64,000 nt of DNA from Burkholderiales bacterium PBB3 (GCA_002256115.1 NKIK01000004.1:1-64000); one strand, 5' to 3'. Positions 1 to 8,775 are shown, counted from the first letter of the stretch. Notes: generated by a model from the letters alone, not told the origin. Made by a program: numbers and translations.

Positions 1-125
1 CGAGCTGAACGGGAAAGCCGGAAAATCGCAGTCAGCGACCTCATATTGCATCGAAGAGGAGAAATTCAGGCTTTGCAACGGCCACGAATATTCTGCCGCG
101 CAGACTCCTAGGGGGCTGCGCTACC

Positions 126-554
126 GCCCGCGCCGGAGAACAAGGCCGAGGCTTTGCCGTAGTGGCCAGCGAAGTGCGCAGCTTGGCCGGGCGTTCAGCC
201 GAGGCGGCTAAAGAGATCAAGGCTCTGATCAATGTGTCGGTAGCCACGGTGGAGTCGGGCTCCAAACAGGTGGCACAGGCCGGGCAGACCATGGGCGAAA
301 TCGTCAGTAGCGTGCAGCAGGTCACTGCCCTCATTTCCGAAATCACCGCAACTTCGTCCGAACACGGCGATGGCATCAGCCAGGTCAACCAAGCCGTGGG
401 CAATTTGGATCAAATGACCCAGCAAAACGCAGCCCTGGTAGAAGAGTCTGCCGCAGCAGCCTCGGCGCTGTACGAGCAAGCCCAGCGGCTCGCTGAGGTG
501 GTCTCGGTGTTTAACGTAGGCCAATCGTCGAACCGATTGGCGCTGCGACGCTAA
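126..554 (+). CDS. Methyl-accepting chemotaxis protein, C-terminal fragment
   Basis: This is the C-terminal part of a chemoreceptor, the cytoplasmic signalling hairpin that binds CheA and CheW. From about base 126 the frame reads [20 protein letters not shown], the standard descending helix, followed by typical MCP sequence ([27 protein letters not shown]) to the stop at 552-554. Upstream the same frame is open only back to base 9. It matches the family weakly: NIL is visible at 87-95, but the expected ALNAAVEA is replaced by about ten unrelated residues, and nothing receptor-like precedes it. No transmembrane or sensor region is present. Either the gene is a decayed remnant or the first 120 bases are a poor or rearranged sequence end. 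The family call is sure; intactness is not. Confidence 0.75.
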   Translation, partial: ARAGEQGRGFAVVASEVRSLAGRSAEAAKEIKALINVSVATVESGSKQVAQAGQTMGEIVSSVQQVTALISEITATSSEHGDGISQVNQAVGNLDQMTQQNAALVEESAAAASALYEQAQRLAEVVSVFNVGQSSNRLALRR

Positions 555-606
555 GACAGCAGTTGGGGCGGGTATCACGCTGCCCCTTGAGGCTAAACTG
601 AGGTCT

Positions 607-1104
607 ATGCTTGCACTAGTGTTTATGGGCGTTTCGGGCTGTGGCAAATCCAGCGTAGCCGCTGCAGTGGCGGCCCGCTTGGGGTTGGTATGGGTTGAGG
701 GTGACGACCACCACCCCGCCAGCAATATCGAACGCATGCGCAGCGGTTTGGCGCTGACCGATGCGGACCGCGCCGAATGGCTCGACACGCTGGGGGATTT
801 GCTGTCGCAGCATCAGCCACACGGGGTGGTAATGACCTGCTCCGCACTGAAACAGACTTACCGCCAAAAACTGCGGGCCTGCGCACCGGACGTGCGCTTT
901 GTGTTTATGGATTTGTCACCCGACGCGGCGCTGCAGCGGGTGCAGGCGCGCGGGTCATCGCACTTTATGCCGACGTCTTTGGTGCAGAGCCAGTTCGCGG
1001 CGCTGGAATCTCCTATTGGGGAGCCCGGCGTACTGCAGGTGGATGCCACGCTACCGAGGGATGCGATCACGCAGGCGGTGTTGCAGTGGCTCCAAGCGCC
1101 CTAG
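607..1104 (+). CDS. gntK: Gluconokinase
   Basis: Predicted to phosphorylate D-gluconate to 6-phosphogluconate with ATP in the cytoplasm, feeding the Entner-Doudoroff or pentose phosphate route. The 165-residue protein has the family's usual length. A P-loop GVSGCGKS lies at residues 8-15, followed by the typical EGDDHHPASNIERMRSG substrate region near residue 30 and a MTCSALKQTYRQ segment, all hallmarks of the shikimate-kinase-like gluconokinase family. It stands alone, 50 bp after the chemoreceptor fragment and tail to tail with mscL. No gluconate transporter or edd/eda gene is nearby, so regulation cannot be inferred. Confidence 0.93.
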   Translation: MLALVFMGVSGCGKSSVAAAVAARLGLVWVEGDDHHPASNIERMRSGLALTDADRAEWLDTLGDLLSQHQPHGVVMTCSALKQTYRQKLRACAPDVRFVFMDLSPDAALQRVQARGSSHFMPTSLVQSQFAALESPIGEPGVLQVDATLPRDAITQAVLQWLQAP

Positions 1105-1113
1105 AAACAAGGA

Positions 1114-1545
1114 TTATTTCTTCAAGTTGTCGCGAATCTCACGCAGCAACAAGATGTCTTCAGCGATGGGTGCCGGGGCCGCAGGGGCCTCAGCAGGAGC
1201 TTCACGTTTCATGCGGTTCATCTGCTTGACCATCATGAAGATGATGAACGCCAAGATGATGAAATTGACGGCAATGGTGATGAAGTTGCCGTAGGCCAAC
1301 ACGGGCACGCCCGCTTTTTTGAGGTCGGCCAATACCATGGCCGTACCGGCAGGCACTTTGCCCAACACGATGAACATGCTGGAGAAGTCAAGATTGCCCA
1401 CCAGAGCTCCCACGATAGGCATGATCAAGTCGCCCACGATGGAGTCAACGATCTTGCCAAACGCGCCGCCAATGATCACGCCCACGGCGAGATCCATCAC
1501 ATTGCCCTTGAGGGCAAACTCTTTGAACTCAGACGCCATGCTCAT
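1114..1545 (-). CDS. mscL: Large-conductance mechanosensitive channel MscL
   Basis: Encodes the homopentameric inner-membrane channel that opens under membrane tension and releases solutes during osmotic downshock. The 143-residue protein starts with the amphipathic N-terminal helix ([22 protein letters not shown]). TM1 follows with its small-residue pore lining, then a periplasmic loop, TM2 ([21 protein letters not shown]) and a charged cytoplasmic helix ending in [10 protein letters not shown]. The tail has an Ala/Pro-rich linker ([12 protein letters not shown]) before the final helix, common in betaproteobacterial forms. It is monocistronic and convergent with gntK. Confidence 0.96.
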   Translation of the reverse strand: MSMASEFKEFALKGNVMDLAVGVIIGGAFGKIVDSIVGDLIMPIVGALVGNLDFSSMFIVLGKVPAGTAMVLADLKKAGVPVLAYGNFITIAVNFIILAFIIFMMVKQMNRMKREAPAEAPAAPAPIAEDILLLREIRDNLKK

Positions 1546-1602
1546 ACCGGTAACTCCTGGTTGGATTGAATAGGCGCATAGTATCGTTTACAGGCTGCAC
1601 TG

Positions 1603-2604
1603 CTAACGCGCCCGAATGCGCACGCCCAGCAAGCCCGCCGTAGCCTGCCTGCTGCGCAAATAGACGGCTGCAATGGGCTCCAACGCACTGGCCGTGATTC
1701 CCAGGGCCGCCAACCCGGCAAGCTTGCCGCTGGCCACGTTGTCAATAGACATGGAGTTCAGATTGTCCCGGCTCATCAGCGGCTCGCCTGGGGCGCATTC
1801 CATCAACCAAGCCTGCAAGCGGCCCAGCGCGCCGGGCAAGGCCCATACCGGGCGGCCTTGGCCCTCATTGGTACCCGCCAGCCGGGCTGACAGTCGCACC
1901 AGCTCCTTCAGCGTAAACACCTCGGGACCAAACGCCTCCACGATGCGCGGCAGCGGCAGCGCCTGTGCGGCATGAACCGCTACGGGTCGCACCAGGCAAT
2001 GCGCCACCGCATCCGCCACATCTTCCACCCACACGGGCTGAAAACGGGCTTGGGCACCGGCCAAGGGCATGATGGGCAACACCGCCTGCAGCTTGGCAAA
2101 CAGGTTCATGAATTTATCTTCCGCGCCAAAAATCACGCTAGGGCGCAACACGGTCACATCCAGGGAATAAGAAGAGTCCGCCGGGTGCAACAGCGCCGCC
2201 TCACCCCGGCCTTTGCTACGCAAGTATTCGGAGGGAGCGTCATCCGGGCGCACATCATCTGCACCCAAAGCGCTGATATGCACGACACGGCGCACAGCAT
2301 GGGCGGCACAGGCGCGTGCCAAGGACTTCGGCAAAGCCACATGCACTTGTTCAAACGCAGCAGCCGCGCCGTGCAAGATGGCCACCAGGTTGACGACGGC
2401 GTCGTGCCCCGCTACCGCGCGGCTGAGCGCCGCCGCGTCATGCACGCTCATTTCCATCACCGTAAGGGACGGCAAGTGTTGAATATGCTGCGCATTGCTT
2501 CTGCGCCGCGTGGGCACCGTGACGTTGAAGCCCTGGCGCACCAGTTTTTCACACACATGGGCACCAACGAAGCCAGTACCGCCTAAAACAAGAATATTTT
2601 TCAT
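1603..2604 (-). CDS. NAD(P)-binding epimerase-like protein (NDUFA9-like)
   Basis: A Rossmann-fold protein of the atypical short-chain dehydrogenase group related to the mitochondrial complex I subunit NDUFA9. The N-terminus MKNILVLGGTGFVGAHVCEKL holds the GGTGFVG dinucleotide-binding motif at residues 8-14, and VVNLVAILHG and HISALGA follow as in this family. The catalytic YxxxK seen in true epimerases appears only as an EYLRSKGRGE-like segment, as is usual for this subgroup. The C-terminal half resembles family members that act as NADPH- or lipid-binding scaffolds; the bacterial role is unclear. It is transcribed away from the DAHP synthase gene, 89 bp from the start used here. Confidence 0.85.
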   Translation of the reverse strand: MKNILVLGGTGFVGAHVCEKLVRQGFNVTVPTRRRSNAQHIQHLPSLTVMEMSVHDAAALSRAVAGHDAVVNLVAILHGAAAAFEQVHVALPKSLARACAAHAVRRVVHISALGADDVRPDDAPSEYLRSKGRGEAALLHPADSSYSLDVTVLRPSVIFGAEDKFMNLFAKLQAVLPIMPLAGAQARFQPVWVEDVADAVAHCLVRPVAVHAAQALPLPRIVEAFGPEVFTLKELVRLSARLAGTNEGQGRPVWALPGALGRLQAWLMECAPGEPLMSRDNLNSMSIDNVASGKLAGLAALGITASALEPIAAVYLRSRQATAGLLGVRIRAR

Positions 2605-2693
2605 AAGCCCAATCTAACCCCATTTGCAAGCTTGTGCGCTGATTTGCCGCAATGCTTGCACTTAAGATGGGTCTTACCACCGACGCAAACACC

Positions 2694-3752
2694 ATGCCCG
2701 ACACCTCTGATATCCGTATTCGCAGCGTCCGCCCGCTGATTTCACCCGCCATTCTGGAAGACGAGCTACCGCTCAGTGACGCAGGTGCCGCCACCATCAA
2801 AGCCGCGCGCAAAGCAGTGGCGAGCATCATCCTGGGGCAGGACGACCGCTTGCTGGCCATCGTCGGCCCCTGCTCGGTGCACGACCCCGAAGCGGCGCTG
2901 GAATACGCCCGCAAGCTGCAGCCCGTGGCGCAGGCTTTGTCTCAGGATTTATTGATCGTGATGCGGGTGTACTTTGAGAAGCCGCGCACCGTAGTCGGCT
3001 GGAAAGGCCTGATCAACGACCCCGGCCTGGACGGCAGTTTTCAGATCAACCGCGGCCTGCGCCTGGCGCGCAAGCTGCTGCTGGACGTGACCGAGGTGGG
3101 CCTGCCCATTGCCACCGAATTTTTGGACACCACGCTGGGCCAGTACTACGCGGATTTGATCTCCTGGGGTGCCATAGGCGCGCGCACCACCGAGAGCCAG
3201 ATCCACCGCGAACTGGCTTCGGGCTTATCGATGCCAGTCGGCTTTAAGAACCGTACCGATGGTGATATTCAAGTGGCCGTGGACGCCATCCTGTCGGCCC
3301 GCCATGCCCACTGTTTTCCGTCGCTGACCCATGAAGGCGCACCTGCCGTACTCACCACATCGGGCAACGAGCACGGCCATTTGGTATTGCGTGGTGGCAG
3401 CCGGGCGGGGCCTAATTTTGAAGCGGCCCACATTGCCGACGCCTTGGCGCTGCTGGCCAAAGCAGGTGCGCCGGAAGCCGTGTTGGTGGACTGCAGCCAC
3501 GCTAATAGCGGCAAGAAGTTTGATCGCCAACCTGCCGTGGCCCACGACGTAGCACTGCAAATGGCTGCCGGCCAACGCTGCATCATTGGCGTAATGCTGG
3601 AGAGCCATCTGGTGGCTGGCACGCAAGCGGTGGTGCCCGGCAAACCCCTGGTCTACGGGCAAAGCATTACCGATGCCTGCCTGGCCTTTGACGACGTGGT
3701 GCCGGTGCTGCAAGACCTGGCCCAGGCGGTGCGCAGTCGCCGGTCCCGCTAG
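2694..3752 (+). CDS. aroG: 3-deoxy-7-phosphoheptulonate synthase (class I DAHP synthase)
   Basis: Catalyses the first step of the shikimate pathway, joining phosphoenolpyruvate and erythrose 4-phosphate. The 352 residues align end to end with the AroF/G/H class: DIRIRSVRPLISP at the start, IVGPCSVHDP (phosphate and PEP contacts), MRVYFEKPRTVVGWKGLIND, ARTTESQIHRELASGLS with the metal/E4P residues, GFKNRTDG, and VDCSHANSGKK. The reading frame is open from an ATG at 2652, but homology begins at the ATG at 2694, so the later start is used. Which aromatic amino acid inhibits it cannot be read from the sequence. Its stop overlaps the stop of the convergent downstream gene by 4 bp. Confidence 0.93.
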   Translation: MPDTSDIRIRSVRPLISPAILEDELPLSDAGAATIKAARKAVASIILGQDDRLLAIVGPCSVHDPEAALEYARKLQPVAQALSQDLLIVMRVYFEKPRTVVGWKGLINDPGLDGSFQINRGLRLARKLLLDVTEVGLPIATEFLDTTLGQYYADLISWGAIGARTTESQIHRELASGLSMPVGFKNRTDGDIQVAVDAILSARHAHCFPSLTHEGAPAVLTTSGNEHGHLVLRGGSRAGPNFEAAHIADALALLAKAGAPEAVLVDCSHANSGKKFDRQPAVAHDVALQMAAGQRCIIGVMLESHLVAGTQAVVPGKPLVYGQSITDACLAFDDVVPVLQDLAQAVRSRRSR

Positions 3753-4312
3753 TCAAACGCGCTGTGGCAAAACTTTTTGCCCAAGCCTGAAATGTGGCAG
3801 TGGTAGCCATCGCGGTTCACCGGCATGCCGTCGCCAAAACCTGCGGTGTTAGCGTCTGTATCGGGTGGAGAGGCCAGTGCCTGGCGGCGTTGTAGCAGGC
3901 GGGCATGGCGGCTACTGGCGCGCACATCCCCAGCCGCCATGGCCATGGCATACCAGCGCAGTGCCTCTACCTGATCGGCATTGCCACCCTTTTGCAGGGT
4001 GTCGCCCAGTGCCAATTGGGCATCAACCCAAGCGGCCGCAGCCGCCTCGCGCAGCAAAGCCAGGGCCAATGGGGTTTGCGGCTGCGTCTCTAGGCCGTAT
4101 AACAAACACAGCGCCTTCTGGTAGATGTGCTCTGGTGCGCCCTCTGCGGCTTGCAAGACCAGCGCCCGGCACAGGGGTGCCACTGCCTCTTTGCGCAGTT
4201 GGTCGCTGAGCATGATCTCCGGGTCAAAGGCCCAAACTGCCGCACTGCCAGCCCAAGTCAGCAGGCCACCGCCTATCGACTTGATGTGCTTGAGAGCCCG
4301 CACACGCGTCAT
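3749..4312 (-). CDS. Sel1/TPR-like repeat protein, unknown function
   Basis: A 187-residue protein I do not recognise by name. Residues 45-145 consist of helix-turn-helix pairs rich in Ala and Leu, including LALALLREAAAAAWVDAQLALGDTLQ and ALRWYAMAMAAGDVRASSRHARL. These match the spacing of Sel1-like (TPR-type) repeats, which usually mediate protein contacts. The hydrophobic N-terminus (GGGLLTWAGSAAVWAFD) could be a weak signal or anchor. The C-terminus ends in a short segment with Cys and His (GYHCHISGLGKKFCHSAFD), possibly a disulfide or metal site. The start lies 3 bp after the murB stop, so it is probably co-transcribed with murB. Confidence 0.7.
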   Translation of the reverse strand: MTRVRALKHIKSIGGGLLTWAGSAAVWAFDPEIMLSDQLRKEAVAPLCRALVLQAAEGAPEHIYQKALCLLYGLETQPQTPLALALLREAAAAAWVDAQLALGDTLQKGGNADQVEALRWYAMAMAAGDVRASSRHARLLQRRQALASPPDTDANTAGFGDGMPVNRDGYHCHISGLGKKFCHSAFD

Positions 4313-4315
4313 GCC

Positions 4316-5410
4316 TTAGACCACCACCGGCTCAGGCTCCAGCAGGATGCCAAAGCGCTCGTAGACACTGGTTTGTATCGCCTTGGCCAGGGTCATCACC
4401 TCGCCGCCCGTAGCGCCATTGCCGTCGGTGCCCGCACCGCGGTTCACCAACACCAGGGCCTGCTTTTCATACACGCCGGCCTGGCCCACGGATTTGCCCT
4501 TCCAGCCGCAGGAGTCGATCAGCCAGCCCGCTGCCAGCTTGACCGAGCCGTCGTCCATTTTGTAATGGACCACCTTGGGGTCGCGGGCGATGATGTCCAC
4601 ACACTGCTCGGCCGTCACCGTCGGGTTCTTGAAGAAGCTGCCTGCGTTGCCAATCACCGCGGGGTCGGGCAATTTGGCTCGGCGCACGGCGCACACCCAG
4701 TCATAAATCTGGCGCGCAGTGGGCTCGGTGCAGTCGTGTTCCGCCATCTTTTTCTCAATATCGGCATAGCCCAGCACCGCCTTCCAGGCCTTGGGCAAAG
4801 CAAAACGTACGCGCACGATCAAGGCCCGGTCTTTCAGGCCCAGCGTCTGGTGGCCAGCCACCTGTGCGCCTGCCACCCGCGCAGCCGCCATGGAAGCGCC
4901 ATGCTTGAACACCGAATCGCGGTAACCAAAGGCGCACTGCGCAGCGTTCAACGTGAAAAGCTGGCCGGTCTGCAAGTCAACCGCATCCAGGGATTCAAAT
5001 CGATCTTGCAGCTCCACGCCGTAGGCACCCACGTTTTGCACCGGGGACGCACCCACGGTGCCGGGGATCAGGGCCATGTTTTCCAAGCCGGGGTAGCCCT
5101 GGTCCAGCGTCCAGGTCACAAAGTCATGCCAGTTTTCACCCGCACCGGCTTCCACGATGAAAGCCTTGGAGGTTTCGCGCACCAGGGCGCGGCCCATGAC
5201 CTCGACCTTGAGCACCACCGGCTTCACATCGCCCGTGATGACGATATTGCTGCCGCCCCCGAGGACGAACTTGGGAGCTGGCCCCAGGTCAGGGTCGGCC
5301 AGCAGCGTCTGCACATCAGCAACGCTTGCAATGCGCACCAGCGTTTGCGCCTTGGCCACGATGTGAAAGGTGTTGTAGGGCTGGAGTGGGACGTTTTTCT
5401 CGACTAACAT
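4316..5410 (-). CDS. murB: UDP-N-acetylmuramate dehydrogenase
   Basis: Reduces UDP-N-acetylglucosamine enolpyruvate to UDP-N-acetylmuramate in cytoplasmic peptidoglycan precursor synthesis, using FAD and NADPH. The 364-residue protein shows the FAD-binding GGGSN near residue 51, GLENMALIPGTVGASPVQNVGAYG near residues 108-131, FGYRDSVFK with the catalytic Arg near 164, GNAGSFFKNP with the proton-donor Ser near 258, and the C-terminal LEPE with the conserved Glu. This is the type I (E. coli-like) form. The frame stays open 426 bp further upstream, but that part is an antisense shadow of yajQ; the ATG at 5408-5410 fits homology. It diverges from yajQ. Confidence 0.96.
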   Translation of the reverse strand: MLVEKNVPLQPYNTFHIVAKAQTLVRIASVADVQTLLADPDLGPAPKFVLGGGSNIVITGDVKPVVLKVEVMGRALVRETSKAFIVEAGAGENWHDFVTWTLDQGYPGLENMALIPGTVGASPVQNVGAYGVELQDRFESLDAVDLQTGQLFTLNAAQCAFGYRDSVFKHGASMAAARVAGAQVAGHQTLGLKDRALIVRVRFALPKAWKAVLGYADIEKKMAEHDCTEPTARQIYDWVCAVRRAKLPDPAVIGNAGSFFKNPTVTAEQCVDIIARDPKVVHYKMDDGSVKLAAGWLIDSCGWKGKSVGQAGVYEKQALVLVNRGAGTDGNGATGGEVMTLAKAIQTSVYERFGILLEPEPVVV

Positions 5411-5483
5411 GACGGGATTGTCGTTCAACCCGCACACCGGACGGCCCCGTCCGCCCTCTGTGCCACACCTTTTTTGAATAAAA

Positions 5484-5969
5484 ATGCCTTCTTTTGATAC
5501 CGTTTGTGAAGCCAACCTGGTCAAGGTGAAAAATGGCGTGGAAAACACCGCTAAGGAAATCACCACGCGCTTCGACTTCAAGGGCACCTCCGCCAAAATT
5601 GAAATCAAAGACAAGGAAATTACCTTGATCGGCGATGCGGAGTTCCAGCTTGACCAGATTGAAGACGTGCTGCGCAACAAGCTGACGAAACAGGAAGTGG
5701 ATGTGCGCTTTCTGGACATTGGTGACGTGCAGAAAATGGGCGGCGACAAGGTCAAGGTGGTGATCAAGGTCCGCAATGGCATCGAGGCCGAACTAGCCAA
5801 GAAAATCCAGCGCTTGCTGAAAGACAGCAAGATCAAGGTGCAGGGTGCAATTCAGGAAGAAAAGGTGCGCGTCACCGGTGCCAAACGCGACGATCTGCAG
5901 GCTGCCATGGCGCTGATCCGCAAAGAAATCACCGACGTGCCCCTGAGCTTCGACAACTTCCGCGACTGA
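5484..5969 (+). CDS. yajQ: YajQ-family nucleotide-binding protein
   Basis: A 161-residue cytoplasmic protein of the YajQ family, some members of which bind cyclic di-GMP and alter transcription factor activity. The sequence is typical throughout: [72 protein letters not shown], and the end [10 protein letters not shown]. It has two ferredoxin-like halves, as usual. It diverges from murB and its stop overlaps the start of the next gene (tgatg), suggesting translational coupling with the aspartic protease. Confidence 0.95.
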   Translation: MPSFDTVCEANLVKVKNGVENTAKEITTRFDFKGTSAKIEIKDKEITLIGDAEFQLDQIEDVLRNKLTKQEVDVRFLDIGDVQKMGGDKVKVVIKVRNGIEAELAKKIQRLLKDSKIKVQGAIQEEKVRVTGAKRDDLQAAMALIRKEITDVPLSFDNFRD

Positions 5970-6613
5970 TGAAGACCGCCCTGTGTGTCGCCGCCCTGCT
6001 GGGCTTGTGTGCGCCACCGGTTGGCAGCCAGACCGTGGGTTTGTCCGGCATGCTGGGCAGCAAGGCGCTGGTCATTGTGGACGGCAGCCCGCCCAAGGCG
6101 GTGGCACCCGGTGAGACTTTTCGCGGCGTCAAAATTATTTCCACCCAGAGCGACCAGGCCGTTGTCGATATCGCAGGCCAGCGGCATACGCTGCGCATTG
6201 GCGATGCGCCAGCCAACGTAGGCGGCATTGGCAGCAACGGCACTGGCACCCGCATTGTGCTTACCAGCTCCGGGGGCGGCCATTTTGTAACGCTGGGCCA
6301 AATCAACGGGCGCAGTGCAGAAATGGTGATCGACACAGGCGCTTCCGCAGTGTCCATGGGCAGCGCACAAGCCGAGCGCCTGGGTATCGAATACAAGTCT
6401 GGGCAAATGGTGCAAATGAGCACCGCCAATGGCGTGATCCCCGGCTGGCGCATCAAGCTCAAGTCGGTGAAAGTGGGCGACGTCACTCTGCTGGAAATCG
6501 ATGCCGTGGTGTCTAGTGGCAGCATGCCCTACGTGTTGCTGGGCAATAGCTTTCTGACCCGATTCCAAATGACACGCACCAATGACCAATTGGTCCTGGA
6601 CAAGCGGTACTGA
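5969..6613 (+). CDS. Exported retropepsin-like aspartic protease
   Basis: A 214-residue protein with an N-terminal signal peptide ([20 protein letters not shown]) and a C-terminal clan AA aspartic protease domain. The single active-site motif VIDTGASAVSMG lies near residues 120-131, followed by the VxLKSVKVGDVTL strand and the MPYVLLGNSFLTRFQM segment, which match the TIGR02281-type family. These enzymes act as dimers, since each chain gives one catalytic Asp. The first 100 residues form a small beta domain of unknown role. It is coupled by a 1-bp overlap to yajQ and followed 3 bp later by the HD-like gene. The periplasmic substrate is unknown. Confidence 0.85.
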   Translation: MKTALCVAALLGLCAPPVGSQTVGLSGMLGSKALVIVDGSPPKAVAPGETFRGVKIISTQSDQAVVDIAGQRHTLRIGDAPANVGGIGSNGTGTRIVLTSSGGGHFVTLGQINGRSAEMVIDTGASAVSMGSAQAERLGIEYKSGQMVQMSTANGVIPGWRIKLKSVKVGDVTLLEIDAVVSSGSMPYVLLGNSFLTRFQMTRTNDQLVLDKRY

Positions 6614-6616
6614 AGC

Positions 6617-7567
6617 ATGACCGAGCTGGTCGCCAGTGAAAACGACTACGAAGACCTGCTGGGGCAGTGGTCCGACCTGGAGTCTGGGCTTGGCATCATT
6701 CTGAGCAGCCCGGCCAACAGCCGTGAGTTTTTGCACCGGGTGGTGCAATACGACCGCTGGATGCAAGGCCTGATGACCCGCGACCCCGATGTGGGTCTGT
6801 ATCTACTGTTTCAGTTAGCGAGCAACTCGCCTGTGGGCTATAGCGCATCGCACGCACTGGTGTGTGCCACGCTGTGCCACCTGGTAGCGCAGGAGCTGGG
6901 TTTGGGTGGCCGCCAGCGTGACGCCCTGGTCTATGCGGCGTTGACCATGAACATCGCCATGACCGATTTGCAAGACGCCTTGGCCAACCAGGCAGAGAAG
7001 CCCAGCCCGCCGCAGCAAGAAGTTATCCATACGCATGCGCTTCGGGGCCATGAGCTGCTGTCTGGCCTGGGGGTGTCCGACCCACTGTGGCTTGCCGCCG
7101 TGTCCTGTCACCACGATGACTTGCCCGCGAAAGCGCAGCACACCGAAGACGCCGTGCGATTGAGCGCGATTTTGAAGGTGGTAGACCGCTATGCCGCCAT
7201 GATCAGCCCGCGCATGTCACGGGCAGGCCGCACCGCCACCGAGTCCGCACGCGCCGTCATGGCCAGTGCGTCGGCCAAAAGTGATGAAGTGGCCCATGCC
7301 ATGGTGCGTACGGTGGGCTTGTGCCCGCCGGGCACCTTTGTGCGCATGGAGTCTGGTGAATTGGCAGTGGTATTGCGCCGCAGCAGCGTAGCCAACCAGC
7401 CCTATGTAGCCGTTGTGGGTGGTGCAGATGGCGCGTTATTGCGCACACCGCGCCTGCACCGTACCGCGTCGGGCGAGTCACTCATCCGTACCGCCCTGGC
7501 GGCTGCGGCGGTGCAGACCAACCTCAACCACTTTCACATCTTGCGACTGGCTGCGCAAGCCGACTGA
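6617..7567 (+). CDS. Degenerate HD-GYP-like signalling protein
   Basis: A 316-residue protein whose residues 70-205 follow the order of an HD-GYP phosphodiesterase domain. It has a His in YSASHALVCATLCH, a helix LVYAALTMNIAMTDLQ where HD-GYP enzymes carry His-Asp, a His in HALRGHELL, and a late CHHDDLP where active enzymes read HHExxDGxGYP. The central HD pair has become TM-N and the GYP motif is missing, so hydrolysis of cyclic di-GMP looks unlikely. A binding or scaffold role is more plausible. The C-terminal 90 residues form a beta-rich segment (GTFVRMESGELAVVLRRS) that often follows HD-GYP domains. It follows the protease gene closely and ends 1 bp from convergent plsY. Confidence 0.75.
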   Translation: MTELVASENDYEDLLGQWSDLESGLGIILSSPANSREFLHRVVQYDRWMQGLMTRDPDVGLYLLFQLASNSPVGYSASHALVCATLCHLVAQELGLGGRQRDALVYAALTMNIAMTDLQDALANQAEKPSPPQQEVIHTHALRGHELLSGLGVSDPLWLAAVSCHHDDLPAKAQHTEDAVRLSAILKVVDRYAAMISPRMSRAGRTATESARAVMASASAKSDEVAHAMVRTVGLCPPGTFVRMESGELAVVLRRSSVANQPYVAVVGGADGALLRTPRLHRTASGESLIRTALAAAAVQTNLNHFHILRLAAQAD

Positions 7568-7568
7568 C

Positions 7569-8234
7569 TTATTTTTTGCGCCCCAGGCGCGACTCTTTGC
7601 CCTGCACCAGGCGCGAGATGTTTTCGGTATGACGCCACACCAGCAGCGCCGACATGGTGATCACGGCGACCAGAATGCTCCGGTCCATCAGCCAAGGGCC
7701 ACCATCCCCCAGCACATACACCACGGGTGCCAATACCGCAGCGGCCAGTGATGCCAGCGACGAAAACCGGAACACCACGGCGACTAGCAACCAGATGCCG
7801 CCAGCCGCCAGGCCCAGCCATGCGCTGATACCGACCAACACGCCCAGCGCCGTGGCCACGCCCTTGCCACCCACAAAGCGGAAGAACACAGGGAACAAAT
7901 GGCCCAAAAACGCGGCCAGCCCAACGAAGGCCACCGTGCCATCACCCAAGCCATAGGGTGCGCCAAACCACTTCACCAGCACCACGGGCAGCCAGCCTTT
8001 GAGCGCGTCCAACAGCAGCGTGACGATGGCTGCCGCCTTGGAGCCCGAGCGCAGCACATTGGTGGCACCGGGGTTTTTGCTGCCATAGGTGCGTGGGTCA
8101 TTCAGGCCCATGGCGCGGCTGACGATGACCGCAAACGACAAAGAGCCCACCAGGTAGGCGGCCACCGTGGCCAGCAAGGGGTAAAGAGTGCGAAAGGAAT
8201 CCAAACCAGTCTCCAATATTTTTAGATGCGCCAT
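7569..8234 (-). CDS. plsY: Glycerol-3-phosphate acyltransferase PlsY
   Basis: Integral inner-membrane enzyme that moves the acyl group from acyl-phosphate to glycerol 3-phosphate, giving lysophosphatidic acid. The three conserved cytoplasmic motifs are present: GSLSFAVIVSR, GSKNPGATNVLR, and GHLFPVFFRFVGGKGVAT. Between them lie five hydrophobic segments, as in characterised PlsY. At 221 residues it is slightly long because of about 18 extra N-terminal residues before the first membrane segment; a later start is possible. It is convergent with the HD-like gene and follows ybaK on the same strand only after a divergent gap, so it is probably transcribed alone. Confidence 0.94.
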   Translation of the reverse strand: MAHLKILETGLDSFRTLYPLLATVAAYLVGSLSFAVIVSRAMGLNDPRTYGSKNPGATNVLRSGSKAAAIVTLLLDALKGWLPVVLVKWFGAPYGLGDGTVAFVGLAAFLGHLFPVFFRFVGGKGVATALGVLVGISAWLGLAAGGIWLLVAVVFRFSSLASLAAAVLAPVVYVLGDGGPWLMDRSILVAVITMSALLVWRHTENISRLVQGKESRLGRKK

Positions 8235-8255
8235 GTTGCCAGCGCAATATGCACG

Positions 8256-8741
8256 CTATTCAGCCAGTGCGCACTGTACTGCTTTTGCACCCAGCAACTG
8301 CACGCACACGGCCGGGTCCAGCCCCACCAGGTAACCGCGCCGCCCGCCGTTGATCAAGATTTTGGGCAGCGCCAGAATGGTTTCTTCGATGTAGACCGGC
8401 ATATCGCGCCGCGTGCCAAAGGGCGATGTGCCGCCCACCAGATAGCCGCTGTGGCGGTTGGCCACCTCGGGCGCGCAGGGCTCTATGGATTTGGCGCCCA
8501 CTTGCCGGGCCAGGTTTTTGGTGGACACCTTGCGGTTGCCATGCATCAGCACCAGCAGGGGCTTGGCGTCCTGGTCTTGCATGACCAGGGTTTTGACCAC
8601 CATAAAGGGATCAAAGCCCAGCACCTGGGCACTGTGCTGGGCACCACCGTGCTCCAGGTATTCGTAAGGGTGCTCGGAGAAAACCACCTTGTGGGCTTTC
8701 AGGAGCTGGGTGGCGGGGGTTTCGCTAACGTGTTTGGCCAT
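8256..8741 (-). CDS. ybaK: Cys-tRNA(Pro) deacylase YbaK/EbsC
   Basis: A 161-residue trans-editing enzyme that removes Cys mischarged on tRNA(Pro). It has the YbaK fold signatures: TPATQLLKAHKVVFSEHPYEY, the conserved Lys in VVKTLVMQ, RKVSTKNLARQVGAKSIEPC, the GGTSPFGTRRDMPVYIEE loop and INGGRRGYLVGLDP at the end. Length and motifs match the E. coli type rather than the ProX type. The start lies 34 bp after the FTR1-type permease stop, on the same strand, so read-through from the iron operon is possible but has no obvious functional reason. Confidence 0.93.
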   Translation of the reverse strand: MAKHVSETPATQLLKAHKVVFSEHPYEYLEHGGAQHSAQVLGFDPFMVVKTLVMQDQDAKPLLVLMHGNRKVSTKNLARQVGAKSIEPCAPEVANRHSGYLVGGTSPFGTRRDMPVYIEETILALPKILINGGRRGYLVGLDPAVCVQLLGAKAVQCALAE

Positions 8742-8775
8742 AGGTCGTATTTTCCACGCTCCGGGCCCTCAGATA

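Noticed and set aside
555..606. Hairpin GGGGC/GCCCC between the chemoreceptor fragment and gntK as a terminator
   Set aside because: The loop is long (12 bases) and no T-run follows.
4127..5407. 426-codon plus-strand open frame opposite murB
   Set aside because: It mirrors murB codon structure on the other strand, has many His/Gln/Arg residues and shows no domain; murB is certain.
5411..5836. 142-codon upstream extension of murB
   Set aside because: It is antisense to yajQ, is rich in Ser/Leu/Thr as such shadows are, and MurB homology starts at the ATG at 5410.
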